DNA from: Sphagnum compactum
Lineage: Eukaryota > Bryophyta > Sphagnopsida > Sphagnales
Assembly: GCA_965153455.1 (NCBI GenBank)
Contig: OZ234504.1
Coordinates: forward strand, 10,602,001-10,666,000
Direction: 5' to 3'
Length of the DNA: 64,000 bases
The notes below the pieces were generated by a model that saw only the letters and a program-made list of their open reading frames with translations, ran no database searches and was not told the DNA's origin. The first letter of the stretch is position 1. Each line of letters opens with the position of its first letter. Made by a program: the position numbers and the translations under genes. Positions 24,121-33,430 of this stretch are shown piece by piece.

Positions 24121-24661
24121 AAGAAGACTATAAATGTTATTGTGCTACAACTATCAAAATGGTATCACAGATGAAGAAGAAGATATCATGTTTGTTATAG
24201 AGCCAAAGTTGTTTTCAATAAAAACAATTAGTTTACCTGAGACAATTCAATATGTGGAAACCATAGATGTGGAGATCATGGATGCTAATGACAAGACTAA
24301 TAATTTAGAGTTTAAATCAAGGGTATAGATCACAAAATAGAAGATAATTAGCAATATATATGAGCTAAAAGTAATTCTGAAGGATAAGGTGTATCCTAAG
24401 ATGTATTATAGTCATCAACCAAAGAATGTTTAATTGGACAAAAACTCCAACAAAAATAAAAGCACATGAATTGTAAATAGTTGGATGGACGTTAACTGAA
24501 AACCAACAATTGATGAAGCTCAACCTAGGAATTGATGCAGAACCACATATGGTGAAGATTACTGCATAATTGGAAACAAGCAAAGTGTTGGAAATGGAAC
24601 AGCTATTGAAGGAGTTCAAAGATGTTTTCGCATGGACATACAAAGATTTGAAAGGGATCAA

Positions 24662-26035
24662 TATAAGAAATCTTATCCATTTCAACCTTCATTTTGCAAC
24701 TACAATTTGACTATTATCCAAACCTACTACATTTGTGATTAAATGATGGATCCAACCAACTATTAATCAAATATGTAGTTGCATGATATGACTACAAAAG
24801 TATTAAGTCAAAATGTAGATGAAATTTTGACACATTTCGTTCATTTTTTCTTGTTTGTCCACTTATGGATGATAACTAAATTGCATGGTGATAACGATTA
24901 CTTTTTTTTTACAACTATGGACAATATAAGTTATTGACTGTGTCAAACTAGCCTACATGGTGCACATGGCATTTCCATAATTATTCAACATCAATATAAT
25001 TTTATTTCAATACATTAATTTAAATTAACCATTTTAATTATGGTTATATATCACCATAACACTATTTTTTTTCACTAGTCCAATTAAAACATTTGTAGGC
25101 TATAAGTTATCTATAAGTAGTAGTAGGCTAGTTTATTGGTTGTAGTTAATAGGCCACTAAACTATGAAGGTTAAACCTAGTTAGGCTAGGTAAGCTAGGT
25201 AGGTAGTTGGTAGGCTAGGTCATAAATTAATTAGTAGACTAGGTAGTAGGTATAGGTAGGTTAATTCATTTATTGTGTGAATATGTGACCATGTTTTCAT
25301 ATTAATTAATTAATTAATTAGGTACTTAATTTATTAAGTAAGCTAGGTAGTAGATTGTAGGTATGTAACCTAAATAGTAAGTAATAAGTAGGATGGGCAT
25401 TAATAGGTAATAGGTAGATAGGTTAAACAAGAAGTATTTTATTTTGTGGATATGTCGTAGTGTTTTTGTATTAATTGTTAATTAATCAGCTATGTTAAGC
25501 AATTAATTTGTTAAATGAAGGTTAATTTATTTATTAATTATGTAGCCTAAGTAGTATGTGATAAATATGATAGGTAATAGGTAGTATGTAGCTAAATTAA
25601 ATAGTAGGTATTTTATTGTGTGGATATTATTATAATTATTGTATTTATAATATATCTTTTTTGAACAAATGGAAAATTGTCACATGTTTTATGGCCATTA
25701 GCTTTTTAAATTATCACGTGGTCAAATGTTAACCACCCATCAATGGCGCATTTGGTAGCATGCAACTATCCCAAATGTAGTTGCAAATGTAGTCACAAAT
25801 TGGGATTCCACGTCATATTAAGGATCATCCATGGCAATGGATGAGAAATTTTGGCCTAGTCATAAGGTTTGTGACTACACTTTCAACTTCATGACCATGT
25901 CATGTCTTTTGCAACTAACTATTTTATGGCACAAGTGTCTTAGGCGACTAGGTTATTTTTAGTCGCATTTGTCCATTACAACTATAGATGAGTCACAAAT
26001 CCAGTTATTGATTTTCAATTTTCTTTTAATGGATT
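24662..26035. mobile_element. Insert of unknown class splitting the gypsy pol gene
   Basis: The gypsy frame stops after VFAWTYKDLKGI (about 24623-24660) and resumes at LELTEHKIELDTT (about 26037-26078), which would normally be only a few residues apart. The ~1.4 kb between is AT-rich, non-coding, with ACTACA/TAGTTGCA motifs near both ends and GTAGGCTAGGTAG-rich DNA in the middle. Exact ends and target duplication are not clear, so the superfamily is open. A shared TGTAGTTGCAAATGTAGT with about 11870-11890 links it to the DNA beside the Harbinger-like remnant. Confidence 0.6.
25262..25612. repeat. Tandem duplication of about 170-180 bp, with (AATT)n
   Basis: Two degenerate copies run in tandem (about 25262-25430 and 25431-25612). 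Each has TATTTTATTTTGTGGATAT-like start, AATTAATTAA, TGTAGCCTAA/TGTAACCTAA and TAGGTAATAGGTAG. An AATT microsatellite lies at about 25303-25322. Confidence 0.6.
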
Positions 26036-26039
26036 CCAT

Positions 26040-26700
26040 TAGAGCTAACAGAACACAAAATTGAATTGGATACTACTAAAACCATTGACACATCATGCCA
26101 GGTACAAATTGAATCCAAACTATGTTACAACAATCAAACAAAATATTGATAAATTGTTAGTAGTTGGATTCATCCAATCTGTAAAAGAGGCTACATGGTT
26201 GTCACCCATAGTAATAGTACCCAAGAAAAATGGAAAATTAAAATTTATATAGATTTCAGAAAATAAATGCAACCACAAAGAAGGATCCATACCCATTACC
26301 TTTTACAGATGAAATTTTGAACACAATAGCAAAGTATGAAGCATATTCCTTCTTAAATGGGTTTTCAGGATACCATCAATTTCTATAGCTTTAGAGGAAA
26401 AATACAATATTTCATTTGTTATAAACTAGGGAACTTTCATATGGAAAGTGATCTTGTTTGGAGTTAAAAAATGGACCTCCAACATATCAAAAAGTTGTTA
26501 CCAAAACATTTAATAGGGTAGTTTTATGAAGATAATTTTAGAGGACTTTATAGTGTACAGTGACATGGATATCATATATAGAAGCCCAGATTATGCTTTC
26601 AAAACTTCAAAGAATATGGCATTAGTTTGAATTTAATCAAATGTGCATTCATGGTATTTTCAAATGATCTTAAGTTTTATTATTCCCAAAAGAAGGGAAA
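26040..26700 (+). pseudogene. Gypsy reverse transcriptase remnant (second element)
   Basis: The frame 26061-26252 has TIKQNIDKLLVVGFIQSV and ATWLSPIVIVPKKNGKLKF. Later parts in changing frames read KEGSIPITF, KYNISFVI and the PPTYQKVVTKTFN-like segment near 26480. The catalytic YxDD box is not readable (near 26545). It is more decayed than the RT at 14509-15036. Confidence 0.7.
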
Positions 26701-26859
26701 CTACCATATCCAAAGAAAATACAAGCAATAATAAACATGACACAACCTAAGAATCCATAGTAGATTTAAGTATTCAATGGTATGGCATAGTTTTATAGAT
26801 GTTTCATAAAAGAATTTGTTGTTATTATGGCACCTATTATTAAACTGACCAAAAAAAAT

Positions 26860-27905
26860 AGACTTTTTTTTGGATAGAGGAATGTCAAAAGGCTTGGGAG
26901 TTGATCAAACAGAAGTATATTGAAACATCGATATTGATATCACCAAACATGCAAGTAGAGTTTCATGTTCATACAGATGCATCACTACTAGCTATAGGAG
27001 TTATGCTATCTCAAAATTTGACAAGGAAGAGTGATTAACCAGTGGTGTATGCTTCTAGACTTCTTAACATAGTAAAACAAAATTATAGCATTACAAAAAA
27101 AGAGGCTTTAGCAATGGTTTTTGTAAGAAATACTATTCGTTTCTAATTCCCAATGTTGATGAATGTGTTAAACATTCAACCAAAGGATGAATAGTATTCA
27201 CATCCTTATAGTAGTTAGGTTAGGGTTTGGAAATGGAGGCTACTTAGGGCTTGGCGAGGACTAGGATTAAGGTTTGGTGGCGGCTAGGGTTAGGGTTTGG
27301 TGGCGACGACTATGTTAGGGTTAAGTGGCGACTACTTTAGGGTTAGGAGATAGTATATATTGAAGTGGTTTTGAGGAGTCTTTCATTCTCTCCTTTCATG
27401 GTTTTTGAGTGCACATAGAACCTTCAAGCTTTGTTAGTTGTTACAAGCCATAGTTTTGTGATTGTAGCATTTGAAGCATACAACCTTTGTAATCTTCTTG
27501 TTAGTTAATACAATTGTTCCATTTTATGAACCTTGAATCTTTCATTTCTTGCTTGTTTTCAAGTTGTTTCCAATAGTTTTTGCTTTGCACAAATTTAGAC
27601 ATTATTTGTTGGGTAATAAATTTGTATCATATGTAGATCATATGGCATTGGTCTATCTAGTCAACAAACCATAGGCTTCAGGGAGAGTAGCTAGGTGGTT
27701 GCTATTATTTTTAAAATACAACTTCATAGTAGTGTATAAGCCGTGTGGAATTCATGTAATTGTAGATGCATTGTCAAGACTATTAGACATTACAAAACCC
27801 ACAAGAATGCCTAATCAAACCACAAATGCAAGTCTATTTTACACAAAGAATGATGTAAAAGAATTTCTAAGAATATGGTTAATTGAAAAAACATTATATG
27901 TATAA
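26860..27905 (+). pseudogene. Gypsy RNase H remnant interrupted by a solo LTR
   Basis: The first half reads VEFHVHTDASLLAIGVMLSQ and ITKKEALAMVF up to 27122. The second half resumes at 27576 as ALHKFRHYLLGNKF, then LVYLVNKP and, in 27699-27905, YNFIVVYKPCGIHVIVDALS. Removing 27123-27575 and one copy of the target repeat restores the codons across the junction exactly. Confidence 0.8.
27123..27575 (+). mobile_element. Solo LTR of the copia family
   Basis: It matches the two LTRs of the large copia element (start GTAAGAAATACTATTCG, end GTTTCCAATA), is 453 bp long, and has no internal copia sequence on either side. It is flanked by a 4-5 bp target duplication GTTT(T) (27118-27122 and 27576-27580). 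It sits inside gypsy RNase H. A TATA-like TAGTATATATTG lies at 27351-27362. Solo LTRs arise by recombination between the two LTRs of a full element. Confidence 0.9.
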
Positions 27906-27979
27906 TAGAAACAAAAACTTGTTAGGAAAACAAAACCTTTCATAGTGAAGAAGGGTGAATTATATAGAATGGGCTAAGA

Positions 27980-28383
27980 CAACAAATTGTGAAGATGTTT
28001 GACAACTACAAAAAGACAAATGGTGATGAGAGAATTGCATGAAGGACCATCAGGAGGTCATTTTGCAATTAAAATCATGCAAAGGAAGATATTTGGATGT
28101 AGGATATAACTAGCCAACTCTGTAAAGAGATGTGAATGATTATTACAAATCTTGTGATGTATGCCAAAAAAATGAGGATTGGTGATTCAAGGTTTTGTAA
28201 AGTTGGTCACAAATCTTCCGAATGAACCATTTATGAAATGGGGACTTGATTTTGTGGGGCCAATTAAACCAACAAGTAGATATACAAGAAACAAATACAT
28301 TTTTGTAGCCACAAATTATGCTACCAAATGGGTGGAAACAAGAGCATTGAGGACCAATATTACAGCAATAACAATAAAATTTA
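27980..28383 (+). pseudogene. Gypsy integrase remnant, cut by copia insertion
   Basis: The zinc-binding N-terminal part reads ELHEGPSGGHFAIK (about 28030-28075) and the core starts in 28179-28421 with [19 protein letters not shown] (first catalytic Asp in GLDFVG) and [16 protein letters not shown]. It stops at ITIKF, where the copia LTR begins. The remaining catalytic Asp and Glu are absent from the window. Confidence 0.8.
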
Positions 28384-28535
28384 TGTTTGAAATACTATTC
28401 GTTTCTAATTCCCAATGTTGATGAATGTGTGAAACATTCATCAAAAGGATGAATAGTATTCACATCCTTATAGTAGTTAGGTTAGGTTGAATAGTGGTGA
28501 CTAGGGTTTGGAAGTGGAGGCTACTTAAGGCTTGA

Positions 28536-28665
28536 CGGCGGCTATGGTTAGGGTTTGGCGGCGGCTAGGGTTAGGGTTTGGTGGCAGCTAAGGTTAGGGT
28601 TTGGTGGCGGCTAGGGTTAGGCGGCAGTTAGGTTAGGGTTAAGTGGCGGCTACTTTAGGGTTAGG
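28536..28665 (+). repeat. LTR minisatellite of 23 bp GGCGGCTAGGGTTAGGGTTTGG units
   Basis: Units at 28536-28558, 28559-28581 and 28582-28604 are followed by shortened ones. The solo LTR (about 27262-27345) and 3' LTR (about 36858-36955) hold fewer or different units, which accounts for much of their length difference (453, 485 and 511 bp). Each unit contains TAGGGTTAGGGTTT, a telomere-like sequence. Confidence 0.8.
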
Positions 28666-28670
28666 AGTTA

Positions 28671-28680
28671 GTATATAATG
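28671..28680 (+). promoter_or_regulatory. Putative TATA box of the copia LTR
   Basis: GTATATAATG lies just downstream of the minisatellite. The equivalent site reads TAGTATATAT in the solo LTR (27351) and GTATATATTG in the 3' LTR (36971). Conserved position in all three LTRs supports a core promoter. Confidence 0.5.
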
Positions 28681-28894
28681 GAATGGTTTTGAGTAGTCTT
28701 TCATTCTCTCCTTTCATGGTTTTTTGAGTGCACATAGAACCTTCAAGCTTTGTTAGTTGTTGCAAGCCATAGTTTTGTGATTGTAGCATTTGAAGCATAC
28801 AACCTTTGTAATCTGCTTATTAGTTAATATAATTGTTCCATTTCATGAACCTTGAAGCTTTCATTTCTTGCTTGTTTTCAAGTTGTTTCCAATA

Positions 28895-28908
28895 GGTTAT
28901 GGGCCCAC
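28895..28908 (+). other. Primer-binding site: complement of the initiator tRNA-Met anticodon arm
   Basis: GGTTATGGGCCCAC directly follows the 5' LTR. It is the exact complement of GTGGGCCCATAACC in the anticodon stem-loop of plant initiator tRNA-Met, not of its 3' end (which would give TGGTATCAGAGC). Drosophila copia is known to use a 5' half of initiator tRNA-Met in this way. Confidence 0.75.
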
Positions 28909-29585
28909 ACCAAGCAAGAGAAAGGACATTGTGTTAGAACAAGAAGTAGTGAAAGGTTTTGAGCTTGTATTGCATAGAAAAAAGGAGAGAATCCTTTTGA
29001 GAGAAGGTTTTTAGTTTGCAAAGTGAGTGGGAGTTCATTTCCAAGTGGTGGCATACAAGGAGCTTGCAACTTTTCCAAGTGAGTGGGAGGTGTGGAAGAG
29101 ACTTCTTCAAAGTGTTGTAAGTTCTTAAATGTGAAAGAGTGTTCTTGAAGTCTTTAAGTTTCAAGTTTTAAGTTCAAAAGTGTGAAAGAGAGTTCTTCAA
29201 GTTTTTGAGGTTTTCAACATTGAAGTTTGAAAAAGTGTGTGGAAGAGAGTTCTTCGAGTTGTTGAAAGTTTCAACATTGAAGTTTGAGGTGTAAGAGAAG
29301 TTTTTTCAAGTTGTTGAAAGGTTTAAGTTTCAAGTGTGTCAAAGAGAGTTCTTTGCCAATCCTACAAGTTTCAAGCCAAATTTCAAGTTTGTGCCAGAAA
29401 GTTTTTCAAGTGTTTGAGGGTTTCTTGTAAGGGTTTTGTTTTGTGACATGTAGCCATTGAGTGGGAGAGATTTCAAGTGAGGTCTTCAAACATTAACAAG
29501 TTTTTCAACTTCAAATTCTCCCACTTGCACTTCATTTGAATACAAAAAACATAGAGTGTTTGTTTTAGCATTTGTGTTCAACAAA
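28909..29585 (+). repeat. Copia leader with degenerate internal repeats
   Basis: The untranslated leader of about 680 bp has four to five degenerate copies of a 55-75 bp unit around GAGAGTTCTTCAAGTTGTTG and TTTCAACATTGAAGTTTGA (about 29085-29440). Copy B retains only the last ~190 bp of this leader. Minus-strand ORFs here are shadows. Confidence 0.65.
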
Positions 29586-32500
29586 ATGTCATCATTCCAA
29601 ATGGAATCTTTGAAAGTCATGGAAAAGTTTGATGGTGGCAACTTTCACCTTTGGAAGTTCAAGATGCGCATGATGCTTTCTAAGCACGGGCTTTGGAAGT
29701 TTGTTGATGGGAGTGCAACAATTCCCCATGATGAAGATCAAATCACGGATTACAACGAAAAGGCGACCAAGGCATTTGCACTACTTTGTGAACATTTCAC
29801 GAATGCACAACTTGCACACATTCAATATTGCGAAAATGTCAAAAGCGCTTGGGAAACACTTTGCGGTGTCCACAAAGCCAAGACCATCGGAAACAAGTTG
29901 TTTCTTCGAAGGAGGTTCTTCACCATCAAAATGGAAGAAGGGGAGGACTTGCTTGCGCACATCAACATGGTGAAGGCGCTTGTGGATCAATTACGTTCCA
30001 TTGAGGTGAACATTGAAGATGAGGACGTCTACATGGTACTTTTCATGAGCCTTCCCCCATCTTTTGATAACTTGGTCACGAGTTTGGAGTCCATGTCAAC
30101 CAAGGATGTTGACCTTCAATTCATCGTCGCTCGATTGCTTCATGAGGTTTCAAAAAGAAAAGAAAGTGAAAGTAAAGAGAATGCCGCATTGCTTAACAAA
30201 ACCCATAAGGCAAATGAAAAGCTTTGCTTTTATTGTAAAAAACCCGGACACTTTGTGAGGAATTGTTTGAAGAAGAAGAGTGATGAGAAAGAAAAAGCAA
30301 ACCAAGCTTGTGATGATCAAGAACAAATGTTCATTACCGCCTTGAGTGCTAATGATCATGCGAGAAACGATTGGATCATCGATTCGGGCACAACGCAACA
30401 CATGACGTTCGAACGAGAATGGTTCACCACTTACGAATCCATTGTTGCACGAAAGGTGTACATGGGAGATGACAACATTTTGGAGGCCATTGGCAAAGGG
30501 AGCATCAAGGCCACAATGCAAGTTGGAGGTAAAATGTTGCTTACAACCATCACACAAGTTCTTCATGTTTCGAAAATGAAGAATAGTCTCATTTCTGTTA
30601 GCAAACTCATTTCGGAGGGCTTGAAAGTGGAGTTTAACAAGGATGGTTGTAAGGTCAACAATGTCCATGGAACCGTTGTGGCGCAAGCACGAAGGGAGAA
30701 GAACTTGTATCTTCTCAACGTCAATTTTCGAAAGGAGAGTGCGAATGTGGCAAAGTCTTCGAATGAAGGAGCTATGCTTTGGCACCAGAGACTTGGCCAC
30801 CTCAACATGGCGAGTCTTAAGAAGTTGGAGAATATGGTCAATGGCATGAATTTGAAAGAAGTGCCATTGCACCATGTGTGTGAAGCTTGCATTGAAGGCA
30901 AACATCAAAGGACATCTTTTCCTAAAGATGAAGTAAGAAGGGCTTCCAAGCTTTTGGAACTTGTGCATAGCGATGTGTGCGGATCGATGAAGACCACATC
31001 TCGTGGTGGAGCACGATACTTTGTCACTTTCATCGACGAGTTTTCGAAAAAAACTCATGTTTACCTTTTGAAAGCGAAAGGAGAAGTGTTCGACAAATTC
31101 AAGGCATATAAGGCCTTAGTGGAGAATCAAATCGGCATGAAGATCAAAACCTTGCGATCCGACAACGGAGGAGAATTTGTGTCCAAAAAGTTTGATGACT
31201 TTTTGCATGAATGTGGAATCGAACATCAAACAAGTGCACCTTACACACCACAACAAAATGGAGTTGCGCAACGAACCAATAGGACCATCATGGAATGCGC
31301 TAGAAGCATGATTCGTGCACAAGGACTTAACTTGGAGTTTTGGGCGGAGGCGGTGAACATGGCGGTTTACATCAAGAATTGATGCCCAGCTCTTGATTCA
31401 AAGACCCCACAAGAAGCGTGGACCGGTACAAAGCCGGATGTATCTCATTTGAGAGTTTTTGGTTGCAAAACATTTGCACACATTCCAGATGAAAAGAGAA
31501 GCAAATTAGAGTCCAAATCCATACCTTGTGTGTTTCTAGGGTATTGTGAAGGGACCAAAGCATATCGCTTAATGTGTCTAGAAATCAAAAGGATCATTAA
31601 AAGTCGAGATGTTGTGTTCCTTGAAGGGACGGAAGAAGTAGAAGGTGTTCGTGATAAAAGACCCCTTTCAAACCAAATAGAACACCTTGTTGTGGATGAA
31701 GTCGATGAACTTGTGAAGGATGTTAATCCTATATCTTTGAAGGCAAGACCGGCGGAAGACGTGGAAGGTGATGAATCTACAACAAACTCTTCTTCGGAAG
31801 AAGAATTTGCTTCATCACAAGACGAAGGTTTGAATGAACCACAACAAGATGGACCAAGGGAAAGGCCCCAAAGACAACGTAAGGAGTGGCCTGGTGATTG
31901 GTGGGTCGCCACCAAAGAGGTGGAACGAGCCACCATGGCATTTTCGGAAGAACCCCAAACCGTGGAAGAGGCGTTGAATGGCGAAGATGCAAAGAAGTGG
32001 GAGATTGCCATGCAAGAAGAATATGACTCTCTTCTTGTCAACACCACTTGGTCCTTGATGCCACTCCCCAAGGGTAGAAAACCCATTTCTTGCAAATGGG
32101 TGTTCGAAATCAAACATGGGGTCAATGGTGAAGTCGAACGGTACAAGGCGAAACTTGTGGCAAGAGGTTTCACCCAAACATTTGGAGTCGATTACAATGA
32201 AACTTTTGCACCCGTTGCAAAGTTTGTGTCATTCGTTGTATCCTTGCACTAGCGGCCGTTGAAGACATGGAGATTCATCAAATGGACGTCAAAATCGCAT
32301 TTCTCAATGGTGACCTTGAAGAGGAGATCTACATGGAGCAACCCGAAGGATTCACACATGAAGGTGAACATCTTGTGTGTAAGCTTCACAAGTCATTGTA
32401 TGGCTTGAAACAATCTCCAAGGGCTTGGAACCAAAAGCTAGACGCTTTTTCGAAAAGCATCGAATTTACGAGAAGTGATGCGGACTTTAGTGTGTATGTT

Positions 32501-33240
32501 GCGCAAGTCGAGGATGTGAAATTTTTCATCGTCGTCTACGTCGATGATCTCATCTTGGTGTGCAATAATAAGGATAAGCTTTTGCAAGTGAAGGAAGCAC
32601 TTTCTCGAAAGTTCGAAATGAAAAATCTTGGCGATTTGCATTTTTTCCTTGGCATGGAAGTGGAAAGGGATCGTGCACAACGTCTTCTTTACATCAACCA
32701 AATTGGGTATCTCAAGGAGATTCTCAAACGCATTCTCATGGAAGATTGCAAAGCCATCGGAGTGCCACTTGATCCCAAGAGGAAGTTGAAGAAGAATGTG
32801 AACAAGGATGATGAAATGGTGAAGGTTCCTTACCAACAAGCTGTGGGATCCTTGATGTATGCCATGTTGTGTACTCGACCCGATTTGGCATACCCAATAA
32901 GCGTGGTGAGTCAACACATGGCCAATGCAAGCCTAGAACATTGGATTGCGATGAAGCGCATTTTTTGATACTTGCAAGGCACATTGCAATTCAAATTACG
33001 CTTCGGAGGATTATCACCCCAAGATGTGGTCGGATATTGTGATGCGGATTGGGCCGGTGACCTTGAGGATAGGAGATCCAGCACAGGGTTTGTATTCATG
33101 ATGGGAGGTGGAGCCACTTCGTGGAGTAGCAAACGACAACCCACAATCGCTTTGTTAATGACAGAGGCCGAATACATGGCAAGTACACAAGCTACCAAGG
33201 AAGCCATATGGATGACAAAGCTCATGAAAGAATTAGGGTA
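29586..33240 (+). pseudogene. Copia gag-pol, copy A (nearly complete, three disabling lesions)
   Basis: Order: gag of UBN2 type from 29586, zinc knuckle CFYCKKPGHFVRNC (about 30226), protease WIIDSGTTQHM (about 30372), GAG-pre-integrase WHQRLGHLN, integrase with HSDVCG and RSDNGGEF, RT with YNETFAPVAKF, MDVKIAFLNG and VVYVDDLILV (about 32536), and the start of RNase H (YCDADWAGD, TEAEYMA). Lesions: TGA at 31381-31383 where copy B has CGA, a one-base deletion near 32233, and TGA at 32966-32968. The third catalytic integrase residue is changed (NGVAQR against NGVAER in copy B). The RNase H ends abruptly near 33240 where copy B leader begins. The large minus-strand frames at 30150-31058 and 31445-32173 are shadows. 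Confidence 0.9.
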
Positions 33241-33430
33241 CATGAAAGAGTTGTTGAAAGTGTCAAGTTTCAAGTGTGTCAAAGAGAGTTCTCCCCATTG
33301 TTGCAATTTCAAGCTTGTGCAATAAAAGATTTGCAAGTGTTAGATTTTCAAGTTTACATGAGGAGTCAACAATTTCTTCTAAAGCTTTCGATCTTTTGAA
33401 AGAGTGTTTGTTGTACCATTTGTGTTCAAA

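Larger units (their letters stand above)
20870..28383 (+). mobile_element. Second decayed Ty3/gypsy retrotransposon, split by later insertions
   Basis: Gag (to about 23330), protease (about 23740-24110), RT (about 26040-26700), RNase H (about 26860-27900, split by a solo LTR at 27123-27575) and integrase (about 27980-28383) lie in gypsy order on the plus strand, all with stops and frameshifts. The pol gene is also split at about 24662-26035 by an unrelated insert. The integrase is cut at 28383 by the left LTR of a copia element. No LTR of this gypsy element was recognised, and nothing resembling the rest of its integrase follows the copia element. Confidence 0.85.
28384..28894 (+). repeat. 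5' LTR of the copia element (511 bp)
   Basis: It starts TGTTTGAAATACTATTCG and ends GTTTCCAATA. It contains a hairpin TGATGAATGT/ACATTCATCA (about 28419-28443), the inverted pair ATACTATTC/GAATAGTAT, a 23 bp minisatellite (28536-28621 and beyond), and a TATA-like TATATAA at 28672-28678 that is the likely promoter of the element. Confidence 0.9.

Noticed and set aside
30150-31058. A 302-codon minus-strand open frame
   Set aside because: It lies wholly inside copia copy A, whose plus strand encodes protease and integrase; it is a shadow with no motif of its own.
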